From the NCBI GenBank assembly GCA_001874325.1, contig MPCW01000002.1, forward strand, positions 62,001 through 126,000: DNA of 64,000 bases, given 5' to 3'. Shown in pieces: positions 44,910 through 54,935 of this stretch. The translations under genes were made by a program, and so were the position numbers. Each line of letters opens with the position of its first letter. The stretch's first letter is position 1. The notes beneath the pieces are model-generated. The model had not been told where the DNA came from, ran no database searches, and saw nothing but the letters and a program-made list of their open reading frames with translations. Origin of the DNA: Flavobacterium sp. MedPE-SWcel. GTDB lineage: Bacteria > Bacteroidota > Bacteroidia > Flavobacteriales > Flavobacteriaceae.

Positions 44910-44938
44910 TTTTTATATATTTATAAAAAAATTAACGC
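44903..44938. repeat. Inverted repeat across the stop codon between two T9SS type B genes
   Basis: GCGTTAATTTTT (44903-44914) is exactly complementary to 44927-44938, with a 12-base AT loop. The stop TAA of the first gene lies in the left arm and the GTG of the next gene is nine bases after the right arm. There is no T-run after it. Confidence 0.8.
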
Positions 44939-44947
44939 TATTATTCC

Positions 44948-47900
44948 GTGAAAATTATTTTCAAGGCAATATTTTTATTCTTTTTACTAAACACAGGACT
45001 TTATGCTCAAAGCGATTGTCCTGATGCTATTGTAGTGTGCGGTAATGATGATTACTATGGGCTTGATGCAACAGGTATAGGCGTACAAGAACTTACTACT
45101 AATGTTTGTTCTAGTGTAGAACATAACACTATTTGGCTTAAAGTAATGATTAAGGATGGCGGAACATTAGGTTTTGTTATTACTCCTGAGGAAATAGATG
45201 ATCTTGTTGTTGATTTTGATTTTTGGATATTTGGCCCTAATGTAACTTGCGATGATCTCGGCACATCCATACGCTGTTCTACTACAAACCCTCTTGCTGC
45301 AGGGTTAGACTATAACACTACAGGAATGAATGATGTAGAAACTGATGTTTCTGAAGGTCCTGGTGCTGATGGAAATTCTTTTATAGAATGGATGGAGGTA
45401 AATGATGACGATATCTATTACCTGATTATTGATAGACCTCACGGTGCTTCTAACTTCTCTTTAGAATGGACAGGTACTGCTACCTTTCATGACATACCAA
45501 GTTTTAACAATCCTGATAACATACCTTTAGATATTGTAAAATGCGACAATGATGGCATAGATGATGAATCGACAACTTTTGATCTTACTATATATGAAAC
45601 TATGTTTTTTGGTGATCAAACAGATGTAGAACTAACCTATCACCTTAGCGAGAATGATATGGTTACTGGAGAAAATCCTATTGAAAACCCAGAAAGTTTC
45701 GTGAATACCTCAACTCCTCAGACGATATACATGAAAATGACGAATGAGATAACAGGTTGCTATTCTAACGAGAGTTTTACAATATCTGTAACTGCTGGAA
45801 TAGGTACTCCAGAAGACATAAAAATTTGTGATGATGATGGTATTTATGAATTTGATTTCTCTGATAACGAAATAGCACTACTTAATGAGAATACTAATGC
45901 ATCTATAACATACTATACTTCTTTAGAAAATGCCGAGAATCTAGTAGATGCTATAGAATCTCCATATCAAAATCAAACACCTTATCAAAGTGAAGAAATA
46001 TGGGCTCGATTAGATAAAACTGATGAAGATTGTATCGACTTTGCTTCATTTATAATCGAACCTCTCAATATTCCTGTTTTTCAAACACCTAATAACACAC
46101 CTCTTGATATTACAATTTGTAATGGAAATACTCCTATAATTTTTGACCTTACCATTAATGAAGATTTAATGAGAGGTACTCAAGAAAATATACTCTTTAC
46201 TTATTATGAGGATATAGCAGGAGAGCCTTCAGTAACACCTATATCGTCTCCCGAGAATTACAACAGTACATCTCCTCCACAACTTATTCATATAAAAATA
46301 AGTAATAATAGTACTGAATGTTACACTATGGGAACTTTTACCATTAATGCAACACCAGGAGCTGGAGTCCCTGAGAACTTAACACAATGTGGTGATGGTG
46401 GAATAGCAACTTTCAATTTATCTATTAACGATAATATAATTATTAACGGTAATGAAAACACTATAGTAAATTACTATAGTACCGAAGAAGATGCTATAAA
46501 TCAAGAAAATACTATTGGTCCTGAATATCAAAATCAAATAGCTTTTACTAGTGAAACGATTTGGGCAAGAATGGATAAAACAGAAGAAGGGTGTACCGAT
46601 TATGTTAGTTTTACTATAAATCCATCTTCTAACCCGATTTTTAATGCCCAAAATAACACCCCACCAGACATTACACTTTGTGATAATGATGGAACTGATG
46701 ATGGTTTAGTAATTTTCGACCTTACTATTAATGAAACAACACTACAAGGGGAACAAGAAAACATCTCCTTTACTTATTATGAAGACAATGATGGAACACC
46801 TTCAGATACTCCAATAACATCACCTGAAGAGTATAGTAATACGACTAGCCCACAAATAATTCACGTAACTATTACCAATACAACAACAGAGTGTACTACT
46901 AATAGCTCTTTCAACTTATTTGTTACTCCTAGTGCAGGGATTCCAGAAAATTTACATTTATGTGATAGCAATGGTATAGCGGAATTTAATTTATCCGAGA
47001 ATAATGAAACTATAGCGAATGGAAATGATGGTGTTATTATAACATACTTTCTTACCGAAATAGATGCACAAAATAATGAAAACTCAATAAATACATTATA
47101 CGAAAACACTATCGCTTTTGAAGATGAACAAATATGGGCTAGAGTAGAAATGCCTGACGGTAATTGTTATGATACTACTAGCTTTACGATCAGTGTGACA
47201 TCTGAACCAATACTATATAACCTTGATGACATAGATATTAACCTTATAAAATGTGATCGTGATGGTACAGATGATATTGCTACAAGTTTTGATCTTACTG
47301 AACATGAAATAATGTTTACTAACGATCAAAATAATGTGGAATTCTCTTATTATTTAACACTAGAGGATGCAGTAGCCAGTGAGAATGAAATTGAAACACC
47401 TGAATCTTTTATTAACACCTCTAGCCCACAAACAATTTATATACGACTTACAAATACCTTAACAGGGTGTTACACTACCGAAAACTTTTCGATAACAATT
47501 GATTACACACTCACTACTGGTGAACCTCAAGACTTATTGTTATGTGATACCGAAGAGAATGGTTACCAGCTATTTAATCTATCAGAAAACACAGCATTAA
47601 TTAGTAATGGGCTCTCAAATACAGCTGTTACATATTATGCAAGTCTAGAAAATGCTGAAAATGAAATAAATGCACTCAGCAATTTTTATACTAATGCAAC
47701 CCCTTATTTTAACCAAACTATATGGGCTAGACTTGAAAATACAGCTGGTTGTTTTGGCTATGGTATCACCTCTTTTACAATTGGCATATTACCGCTACCA
47801 GAAATAGATTATACACTTAATATAGTTGATTTTACTTCTTTTAAAAACTCGATAAGTATAACTATTAATAATAATCCTGAAGCATATGAATTTTCTATGG

Positions 47901-48271
47901 ATGGTATTATTTATACCGATAATAATATCTTCCAAAACCTTATACCAAACCTTTACACAGTATACATAAGATCTAAAGATAATTGTAAGACAATTGAAAT
48001 TGAAGTCCCTATACTGAACTATCCTAAATTTTTCACACCAAATGGAGATGGCACAAATGAAGTATGGAATGTAAGCAATATATATTCCTTCCCTAAAGCC
48101 AGAGTTATTATTTTAGACCGTTATGGTAAAATAATCAAAAGTTACCTAGGGAATCAAAAAGGTTGGGACGGAACTTATAATGGCCGTAATCTTCCTTCTA
48201 CTGATTATTGGTTTATGCTAGAGTTTAATAGTGGTAGAATAATTAATGGTCATTTCTCTTTAATCAGGTAA
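44948..48271 (+). CDS. Giant T9SS type B surface protein with alternating repeats
   Basis: The GTG start gives a signal peptide ending LYAQ (about residue 21). An N-terminal Cys-rich jelly-roll-like domain follows (about 22-180). Residues about 195-950 are an alternating repeat of two module types, each about 95 residues. Type A starts like DIVKCDNDG and ends in PQTIYM..T; type B starts like DIKICDDDG and contains ..EEIWAR. Starts fall near residues 197, 292, 387, 478, 575, 668, 765 and 862, so four A-B pairs. A final Ig-like module and a type B sorting domain (FFTPNGDGTNEVW) close it. It is likely a stalk-like adhesin. Confidence 0.87.
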   Translation: MKIIFKAIFLFFLLNTGLYAQSDCPDAIVVCGNDDYYGLDATGIGVQELTTNVCSSVEHNTIWLKVMIKDGGTLGFVITPEEIDDLVVDFDFWIFGPNVTCDDLGTSIRCSTTNPLAAGLDYNTTGMNDVETDVSEGPGADGNSFIEWMEVNDDDIYYLIIDRPHGASNFSLEWTGTATFHDIPSFNNPDNIPLDIVKCDNDGIDDESTTFDLTIYETMFFGDQTDVELTYHLSENDMVTGENPIENPESFVNTSTPQTIYMKMTNEITGCYSNESFTISVTAGIGTPEDIKICDDDGIYEFDFSDNEIALLNENTNASITYYTSLENAENLVDAIESPYQNQTPYQSEEIWARLDKTDEDCIDFASFIIEPLNIPVFQTPNNTPLDITICNGNTPIIFDLTINEDLMRGTQENILFTYYEDIAGEPSVTPISSPENYNSTSPPQLIHIKISNNSTECYTMGTFTINATPGAGVPENLTQCGDGGIATFNLSINDNIIINGNENTIVNYYSTEEDAINQENTIGPEYQNQIAFTSETIWARMDKTEEGCTDYVSFTINPSSNPIFNAQNNTPPDITLCDNDGTDDGLVIFDLTINETTLQGEQENISFTYYEDNDGTPSDTPITSPEEYSNTTSPQIIHVTITNTTTECTTNSSFNLFVTPSAGIPENLHLCDSNGIAEFNLSENNETIANGNDGVIITYFLTEIDAQNNENSINTLYENTIAFEDEQIWARVEMPDGNCYDTTSFTISVTSEPILYNLDDIDINLIKCDRDGTDDIATSFDLTEHEIMFTNDQNNVEFSYYLTLEDAVASENEIETPESFINTSSPQTIYIRLTNTLTGCYTTENFSITIDYTLTTGEPQDLLLCDTEENGYQLFNLSENTALISNGLSNTAVTYYASLENAENEINALSNFYTNATPYFNQTIWARLENTAGCFGYGITSFTIGILPLPEIDYTLNIVDFTSFKNSISITINNNPEAYEFSMDGIIYTDNNIFQNLIPNLYTVYIRSKDNCKTIEIEVPILNYPKFFTPNGDGTNEVWNVSNIYSFPKARVIILDRYGKIIKSYLGNQKGWDGTYNGRNLPSTDYWFMLEFNSGRIINGHFSLIR

Positions 48272-48374
48272 ATTCTAAATTAAAACTATCGAATACTCAT
48301 TCTCACACAAACTTTAACTTTTTACTTTAACATTTGTGATAAAATTCGCTAATTTTGAGTGTTAATTTATTAGT

Positions 48375-51300
48375 ATGAAGTTTTTTACATCTATATCCAT
48401 ATTCCTATTATCATTTTCATTATTTGCTCAAGGAGAAGCCAACAATTGGTTTTTCGGTTTTAATGCAGGAGTACAATTTCTTGAAGATGGTACTGTTGTA
48501 GCACTTACAGGTGGTGCCATGAGTACAAATGAAGGTTGCAGTACCATATCTGATTCTGAAGGAAACTTACTGTTCTACACCGATGGTCGTAATGTATGGG
48601 ATAGAAACCATCTACTAATGCCTAATGGTAATTATGGTATAGGCACAGGATTATTAGGAGACCCATCGAGCACACAATCTGGTATTATAGTACCTAAAAA
48701 AGGAGATCCAAATATATATTATATTTTCACTGTAGATGAACCCCATCATGATAATGCAGCTGTATTTCCTGCTCAATTTACAGGAAACTATGACAGCGAC
48801 CCAAATCAAACTGTACCACAAGCAGATGATGGTTTTAATAACGGACTTAATTATTCTATAGTAGATCTTTCCATAGTAGGTGGTAATGGTAGTATTGGCG
48901 ATATTACAACACGAAATGTGCACTTAACAACTTATGACCCTGATGATACAGAGGAAGTAAAATATAAATGTTCTGAAAAAATAACGGCAGTTAGAAATGC
49001 ATCTGGTAATGGATTTTGGGTTATTACTCATTTTACAAATCGTTTTTATGCCTTTTTTGTAGATGAAAATGGAGTTACTGAAGATCCAATAATAACTACT
49101 ATAGCACCTAACATTTCTGTAAGTGGGTACAGACGAAATTCTATTGGTTATATAAAAGCATCTCCTGATGGTAGTAAAATTGCCATAGCACACAACCAAA
49201 ATGGCAACACAACGGGTGGTACACAAACTAATGGAAACGTATATCTATATGATTTTGATAATGACACAGGAATTGTAAGTAATGCTACAGCTCTTATTAC
49301 TGACAGTGTTACTCCTTATGGTGTTGAATTTTCTTCACAATCTAATAAACTATATGCTGCATTAAGGACAGCAACAAATATTGCACAAATACGTCAATAT
49401 GATTTAGAAGCCGCAAATATCCCTACATCAGAAGTTGTTATAACTAACCTTCCTAGAGCATCTGCATTACAACTAGGACCCAATGGTAAAATATACCATT
49501 CTTCAAATGGAAATAACTTTTTAGATGTTATTAATACCCCTGAAGAAGACGGTATAGACTGTAACTTTCAAACTAATGCAGTAACACTACCTTCTGGTAC
49601 TATTGCTGTTTTTGGTTTACCTCCATTTATAACTTCTTTATTTTCAGCCGAAATTATAGCCGAACATGTCTGTCTAGGTGATATTACAATATTTAGTCTA
49701 AATGCTTTAAGTGATTTTGAAAGTATATTATGGAACTTTGGAGACGGTACGACGTCTACAGAGGTAAATCCATCTCATAATTATGCAACTTCAGGAACTT
49801 ATACTGTAACAGTAGATGTAACTGTAGAAGGAGAGGTTTTTAATATAACTAACACCATTACAATATTTGGTACCCCCATAGCTAATACTCCAATTACTCT
49901 CACAGAATGTGATCCTGACAACAATGGAGTTACAACTTTTAATCTTACAGCTAACTCCCCTGCTATATTAGGAACACAAAGTGATACTGATTATGAAATA
50001 AAATATTTCATAACAGAAGAAGAAGCTGATAACAATGAAGGAGAACTTAACCCACTAAGTTTTACAAATACTACTACCCCACAAACAATTTATGCCAGAA
50101 TACATAATCGAAATAATACTGATTGCTACGCTACAGCTTCTTTTAATATAATTGTTTCAAATACACCTATGCTAAATGACACTAGTTTTAATATTTGTGA
50201 TAATGATATTGATGGTGATGATACTAATGGTCAAGCTACATTTAATCTCGATGAAGTTACAACAGTATTGGTACAAGAAACTGATAATTTCACTTCGACT
50301 TACTATCGTACAGAAGAAAATGCAGAAGACGAAGATGACGCATTACCTCAAAGTTTCTATAATACACTCGCTAATGAGCAAATTGTTTTTATTCGAGTAG
50401 TAAATAATACATCACCTGAATGTTTTATTATAGAACCTATTACATTAACCGTAGATCCACTACCAGCAATAGTAACCGATGTAGCACTTGTACAATGTGA
50501 TGTAGGTATAAACCCTGATGGTATAAGTCAATTTAATTTAGAAGAAGCTAATGAATTATTTACTGGTGGAGATCCTAACCTTATAGCTACTTATTATACT
50601 AATGAAGCAAATACAGCTGATACAGGGAATGCTATTACAGGAACTTATACAAACATAGAAAACCCTCAAACAATAACTGTTAAGGTTACTAATACCCAAA
50701 CCGAATGTTTTAGATTATTGTCTTTAACTATAGAAGTAAACCTTAACACTTCTCCTGCCATTACATTAAATGATTGTGATGATGATGGTACAGAAGATGG
50801 ATTATATGCTTTTAACCTTACTGATGCTGGGCTAGAGAATGATATTGATACTATTATATACTATGCTAATGTAACTGATGCGCTATTAGAACAAAACCCT
50901 ATAGATACCAATTATACCAATACTACCCCTTATGAGCAGAGTGTATATGCCAGAATAGAAAACGATAATAACTGTACATTACTACAAGAAATAAAACTAA
51001 ATGTACATGAATTACCTGATATTGAAACTGAAGCAGAAGCTATAGTATGTAACAATACTGAAGAGTATATATTATTAAGAAGTGGATTAACGGGTACTCC
51101 TACTGGGTTTACTTACTTATGGTCTACAGGGGCAACAACAAGCGCTATACAAGTAAACGAAGCTGGAATTTATACTCTTACTGCTACTAACCAAAATGGA
51201 TGTGAAAAAGTACGTACTATTACCGTAGTACCATCGGATGTAGCAACAATAGATGATGTTATTGTAACTGACCTTACTGATAATAATACTGTAACTATTA

Positions 51301-51731
51301 TAGCTTCGGCTACAGGTGGTGTAAACACTGAATATTTATACAGCTTAGACCTACCAGAAGGGCCTTTTGTTACCTCTAACTTTTTCGATAATGTAGCTCC
51401 TGGTATACATACAGTTTATGTATACGATACAAATGGATGTGGTATAATAGCACAAGATATATCAGTACTAGCAATACCTAAGTTTTTTACTCCTAATGGT
51501 GATGGCGCGAACGAAACTTGGCAAATAGTAGGTATTAGTGGAGAGGCATATAAAAACAGTAATATATATATCTTCGATCGTTATGGAAAATTTCTTTCGG
51601 GTATAAAACCCAGAAGTTCTGGCTGGGACGGTACTCTTGATGGCAAAAGGCTACCCGCTACAGATTATTGGTATCTAATTAACCTTGAAGATGGTAGAAC
51701 TGTAAAAGGGCATTTTAGTTTGATTAGATAA
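48375..51731 (+). CDS. Giant T9SS type B surface protein with propeller and PKD domains
   Basis: The signal peptide ends FAQ (about residue 19). Residues about 22-420 are a beta-propeller-like region (NNWFFGFNAGVQF, GNLLFYTDGRNVWD, KASPDGSKIAIAHN, and YGVEFSSQSNKLYAA). A PKD domain follows (about 450-500, ILWNFGDGTTSTE). Then come at least four modules with the C-D-x-D-x-D/FNL pattern seen in the neighbour, one Ig-like module and the type B sorting domain (FFTPNGDGANETW to end). The same C-terminal 85 residues occur in all three tandem genes. A perfect terminator follows, so the trio may be a transcription unit with possible internal promoters. Confidence 0.87.
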   Translation: MKFFTSISIFLLSFSLFAQGEANNWFFGFNAGVQFLEDGTVVALTGGAMSTNEGCSTISDSEGNLLFYTDGRNVWDRNHLLMPNGNYGIGTGLLGDPSSTQSGIIVPKKGDPNIYYIFTVDEPHHDNAAVFPAQFTGNYDSDPNQTVPQADDGFNNGLNYSIVDLSIVGGNGSIGDITTRNVHLTTYDPDDTEEVKYKCSEKITAVRNASGNGFWVITHFTNRFYAFFVDENGVTEDPIITTIAPNISVSGYRRNSIGYIKASPDGSKIAIAHNQNGNTTGGTQTNGNVYLYDFDNDTGIVSNATALITDSVTPYGVEFSSQSNKLYAALRTATNIAQIRQYDLEAANIPTSEVVITNLPRASALQLGPNGKIYHSSNGNNFLDVINTPEEDGIDCNFQTNAVTLPSGTIAVFGLPPFITSLFSAEIIAEHVCLGDITIFSLNALSDFESILWNFGDGTTSTEVNPSHNYATSGTYTVTVDVTVEGEVFNITNTITIFGTPIANTPITLTECDPDNNGVTTFNLTANSPAILGTQSDTDYEIKYFITEEEADNNEGELNPLSFTNTTTPQTIYARIHNRNNTDCYATASFNIIVSNTPMLNDTSFNICDNDIDGDDTNGQATFNLDEVTTVLVQETDNFTSTYYRTEENAEDEDDALPQSFYNTLANEQIVFIRVVNNTSPECFIIEPITLTVDPLPAIVTDVALVQCDVGINPDGISQFNLEEANELFTGGDPNLIATYYTNEANTADTGNAITGTYTNIENPQTITVKVTNTQTECFRLLSLTIEVNLNTSPAITLNDCDDDGTEDGLYAFNLTDAGLENDIDTIIYYANVTDALLEQNPIDTNYTNTTPYEQSVYARIENDNNCTLLQEIKLNVHELPDIETEAEAIVCNNTEEYILLRSGLTGTPTGFTYLWSTGATTSAIQVNEAGIYTLTATNQNGCEKVRTITVVPSDVATIDDVIVTDLTDNNTVTIIASATGGVNTEYLYSLDLPEGPFVTSNFFDNVAPGIHTVYVYDTNGCGIIAQDISVLAIPKFFTPNGDGANETWQIVGISGEAYKNSNIYIFDRYGKFLSGIKPRSSGWDGTLDGKRLPATDYWYLINLEDGRTVKGHFSLIR

Positions 51732-51748
51732 TATCATTTTGTCATAAT

Positions 51749-51786
51749 AAAAAAAGCCTCATACAATTTGTATGAGGCTTTTTTTA
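51749..51786. terminator. Bidirectional terminator
   Basis: A-run, GCCTCATACAA, TTTGTATGAGGC and T-run, between the last T9SS gene (+) and typA (-). Confidence 0.93.
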
Positions 51787-51813
51787 TTTGTCATCAGTTT
51801 TATTGACTAAAAC

Positions 51814-53613
51814 TTATGCTATTTTAAAACGCTTTCTGTCAGTTTCACTAAGGTATATTTTACGTAAACGAAGGCTCTTAGGCGTTACCTCTACGTACTC
51901 ATCTTTCTGAATATATTCTAATGCTTCTTCTAAAGAGAATTTGATAGCAGGAACAATTTTTGCTTTATCATCTGCACCAGACGAACGAACGTTACTTAAC
52001 TTTTTAGTTTTAGTTACGTTTACTGTCATATCATCTCCACGAGAGTTTTCTCCAATAACCTGTCCTTCATAAATATCCTCATTAGGGTCTACAAAGAATT
52101 TACCTCTATCTTGTAATTTATCAATAGAGTAAGGTATTGCTTTACCATTCTCCATAGAGATAAGAGAACCACTTATACGTCCTGGAATATCACCTTTAAA
52201 TGGTTGGTACTCTAAGAAACGGTGTGTCATGATAGCCTCACCTGCTGTAGCTGTAAGTAATTGATTTCTTAATCCAATAATACCACGAGATGGTATAATG
52301 AATTTAACAATCATACGCTCACCTTTAGGCTCCATGCTTGTCATCTCTCCTTTACGAAGTGTTACAAACTCTACTGCACGACCTGAAAGGTTTTCTGGAA
52401 GGTCAATAGTTAGTTCCTCAACTGGCTCACACTTCTTACCATCAATTTCTTTAATGATAACTTGTGGTTGACCAATTTGTAGCTCATACCCTTCTCTTCT
52501 CATTGTTTCAATAAGTACAGATAAGTGTAGTACACCACGACCAAATACCATGAATTTATCAGCACTATCCGTTTCTGCAACACGAAGTGCAAGGTTTTTC
52601 TCTAATTCTTTATTTAATCTATCTTTAATGTGACGTGAAGTCACAAACTTACCTTCTTTACCAAAGAAAGGAGAATCATTAATTGTGAAAAGCATACTCA
52701 TAGTAGGCTCATCAATAGCAATAGAAGTAAGTCCTTCTGGATTTTCAAAATCAGCAACAGTATCACCAATTTCAAAATTCTCAAGTCCTACAATAGCACA
52801 AATATCTCCTGCAACAACTTCTTCTACTTTTAAACGACCAAGTCCTTCAAAAGTATGAAGTTCTTTTATCTTAGATTTTACGATACTTCCATCACGCTTT
52901 ACAAGAGAGATGTTCATACCTTCTTTTAATCGACCTCTTTGTAAACGACCAATAGCAATACGACCTGTAAAGCTAGAGAAGTCTAAAGAAGTAATAAGCA
53001 TTTGTGGTGTACCTTCAGATATCTTTGGTTCTGGTACATGCTCTATAACCATATCAAGTAATGGCTCTATATTTTCTGTTTGGTTTTTCCAGTCATCAGA
53101 CATCCAGTTGTTTTTCGCCGAACCGTAAACAGTTGGGAAATCAAGCTGCCATTCTTCAGCACCTAATTCAAACATTAAGTCGAATACTTTTTCATGTACT
53201 TCTTCTGGAGTACAGTTTTCTTTATCTACTTTATTAACAACTACACATGGTTTAAGACCAAGATCAATTGCTTTTTGTAGTACAAAACGTGTTTGTGGCA
53301 TAGGCCCTTCAAACGCATCAACTAAAAGACAAACACCATCAGCCATGTTCAATACACGCTCTACCTCTCCTCCAAAATCGGCGTGACCAGGGGTATCTAT
53401 AATGTTAATTTTAGTTCCCTTGTAAGTTACTGAAACGTTTTTTGAGGTAATGGTAATACCACGCTCACGCTCTAAGTCGTTATTATCTAGAATAAGATCG
53501 CCTGTGTTTTCGTTTTCACGGAACAACTGACAATGGTACATAATCTTGTCAACCAATGTGGTCTTACCGTGGTCAACGTGGGCAATAATTGCAATGTTTC
53601 TAATAGACGTCAT
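51814..53613 (-). CDS. typA: Ribosome-associated GTPase TypA/BipA
   Basis: This translational GTPase binds the ribosome and helps assembly and growth under stress. The nucleotide-binding boxes are HVDHGKTTL (G1), RGITI (G2), DTPGHADF (G3) and VVNKVDKE (G4). The beta-barrel, EF-G-like domains and the BipA-specific C-terminal region follow. The 599-residue length is that of the family. It is a single gene with a TANNTTTG element 20 bases upstream. Confidence 0.97.
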   Translation of the reverse strand: MTSIRNIAIIAHVDHGKTTLVDKIMYHCQLFRENENTGDLILDNNDLERERGITITSKNVSVTYKGTKINIIDTPGHADFGGEVERVLNMADGVCLLVDAFEGPMPQTRFVLQKAIDLGLKPCVVVNKVDKENCTPEEVHEKVFDLMFELGAEEWQLDFPTVYGSAKNNWMSDDWKNQTENIEPLLDMVIEHVPEPKISEGTPQMLITSLDFSSFTGRIAIGRLQRGRLKEGMNISLVKRDGSIVKSKIKELHTFEGLGRLKVEEVVAGDICAIVGLENFEIGDTVADFENPEGLTSIAIDEPTMSMLFTINDSPFFGKEGKFVTSRHIKDRLNKELEKNLALRVAETDSADKFMVFGRGVLHLSVLIETMRREGYELQIGQPQVIIKEIDGKKCEPVEELTIDLPENLSGRAVEFVTLRKGEMTSMEPKGERMIVKFIIPSRGIIGLRNQLLTATAGEAIMTHRFLEYQPFKGDIPGRISGSLISMENGKAIPYSIDKLQDRGKFFVDPNEDIYEGQVIGENSRGDDMTVNVTKTKKLSNVRSSGADDKAKIVPAIKFSLEEALEYIQKDEYVEVTPKSLRLRKIYLSETDRKRFKIA

Positions 53614-53632
53614 CTCTCTTTTTTTGAAGCTG

Positions 53633-53640
53633 CAAAATTA
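53633..53640 (-). promoter_or_regulatory. Putative -7 element of typA
   Basis: Read on the minus strand it is TAATTTTG (TANNTTTG), about 20 bases before the ATG. No clear -33 box. Confidence 0.45.
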
Positions 53641-53777
53641 CACTTTATTTTGATAAAAAAAACATTAGTTACTAAGGCTTTAGGTTTTATTAACAACTAT
53701 TCAGTATTTAGCAGCAAATAATAACCCTAATTGTACATTTAAAGCGCCTAAAAACCAGATAATCAAAACTTTTAATT

Positions 53778-53814
53778 AAAAAATCCCCTTCAAGAAAATT
53801 TCCTTGAAGGGGAT
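53778..53814 (-). terminator. Terminator of the second ECF sigma operon
   Basis: ATCCCCTTCAAG, eight-base loop, CTTGAAGGGGAT, then a T-run on the minus strand, 23 bases after the last gene. Confidence 0.92.
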
Positions 53815-53837
53815 AATCATATTAATATAACCTAAAT

Positions 53838-54374
53838 CTACTTTATCATTAGTTGTTTTAATGGTGCTAATTGCTCTAAGTTTAAATTCCCTTTTTGCAT
53901 TAAACTCACCATAGTCATAATGTTACTAGGATTCATATCATCTCCAAGTAATCGTACTACACCAAAACCACTATCTCGTTGATGCATAAAGAATATGAAC
54001 TCATCAATCTCGTCATCATCCCCTACAGTATATATTGTTCCTCCTTCTTTATTTGAACCAAAATGCATTAACTCTTCATACTGTTCATTTTTCAATAAGG
54101 TCTTTACATTATTCTGTTCTGTACTGTATAAGTCTACATTTAAAGAATCGTTTTTAAAAATAAGCATATTCAACTTTTTAAGTGACTTTAATGCTTCTTT
54201 TTCATCATTTGATAAAGTTATTTTATCTGCATTAACAAAATTAGGTGCAACATCTAGTGCCACAAAATTTGGAGTTTTCGATTTTTCTACAAAATACTTC
54301 TGTAACGATGGCTTATCACTACATGATACTAGTACCCCCAATAATAGCCCCGTTAATACAAATATCTTTTTCAT
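53838..54374 (-). CDS. DUF4252 lipoprotein (third tandem copy)
   Basis: This copy has a lipoprotein signal (lipobox LVSC, Cys18) instead of the signal-peptidase-I type seen in the other two copies. The DUF4252 body is about 150 residues: a first strand region (FVALDVAPNFV), the central LKKLNMLIFKN, the conserved YEELMHFGSNKEGGTIYTVGDD turn, and a final MTMVSLMQKGNLNLEQLAPL stretch. Function is unknown; in Bacteroidota such genes commonly follow ECF sigma genes. It starts two bases after the preceding gene stops. Confidence 0.82.
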   Translation of the reverse strand: MKKIFVLTGLLLGVLVSCSDKPSLQKYFVEKSKTPNFVALDVAPNFVNADKITLSNDEKEALKSLKKLNMLIFKNDSLNVDLYSTEQNNVKTLLKNEQYEELMHFGSNKEGGTIYTVGDDDEIDEFIFFMHQRDSGFGVVRLLGDDMNPSNIMTMVSLMQKGNLNLEQLAPLKQLMIK

Positions 54375-54376
54375 AA

Positions 54377-54898
54377 TTATGATTTTTTAGATGCTTCTTT
54401 CAATTGAATTCCTCCTGGAAGGTTCATTTTATCAGTTAGTACTGATATCTCACTTAAATCAAAGTTACCCGTTAATGTCATTAAAACAGTATCATCACTA
54501 CCACCATCCATAAACATTAATAACTCTAATACCTGAGATGATTTCGATCCTGATTTTACATAAATTTTAATAGTTTTACCACTATCATTAATTCGCATTA
54601 ACTCTTCTAACGGATGCTTTTTTAAATACGTTTTAACTGTGCTTTTCATCTCTGTAATAACTTTCTTGTTAGAAGTAGTAAACACCTTAAGGTTATTCAA
54701 TTTCTTTAATAAACTAAGATATTGTTGTGTTTCTGTATTCTTGTCATCCATTTTGACTTGACTCATCAACTCAAACATCTTCTTGTTCACTATAACGGCA
54801 GTTACACCGTCTTTACCGTCAAATTTATCGAATGCCGATTGTGCAAAAAATAATGCAGGCATCAACATAAATATAAATACTAATATTACCTTTTTCAT
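54377..54898 (-). CDS. Exported DUF4252 protein (second tandem copy)
   Basis: I choose the ATG at 54898, giving MKKVILVFIFMLMPALFFAQ as signal peptide; a TTG frame further upstream would overlap the preceding gene and has no signal-peptide features. The mature part starts SAFDKFDGKDGVTAVIVNK and carries LNNLKVFTTSNKKV and PLEELMRINDSGKTIKIYV, parallel to the first copy. It ends in a non-specific helix (GGIQLKEASKKS). It should be periplasmic. Confidence 0.84.
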   Translation of the reverse strand: MKKVILVFIFMLMPALFFAQSAFDKFDGKDGVTAVIVNKKMFELMSQVKMDDKNTETQQYLSLLKKLNNLKVFTTSNKKVITEMKSTVKTYLKKHPLEELMRINDSGKTIKIYVKSGSKSSQVLELLMFMDGGSDDTVLMTLTGNFDLSEISVLTDKMNLPGGIQLKEASKKS

Positions 54899-54935
54899 TT
54901 TATTATTTTTTTTATTCTGTGTTACAGAATTTAGT

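Noticed and set aside
45530..47800. Possible CRISPR-like or DNA tandem repeat array
   Set aside because: The periodicity is at protein level (about 190 residues) with clearly diverged DNA, within one open reading frame.
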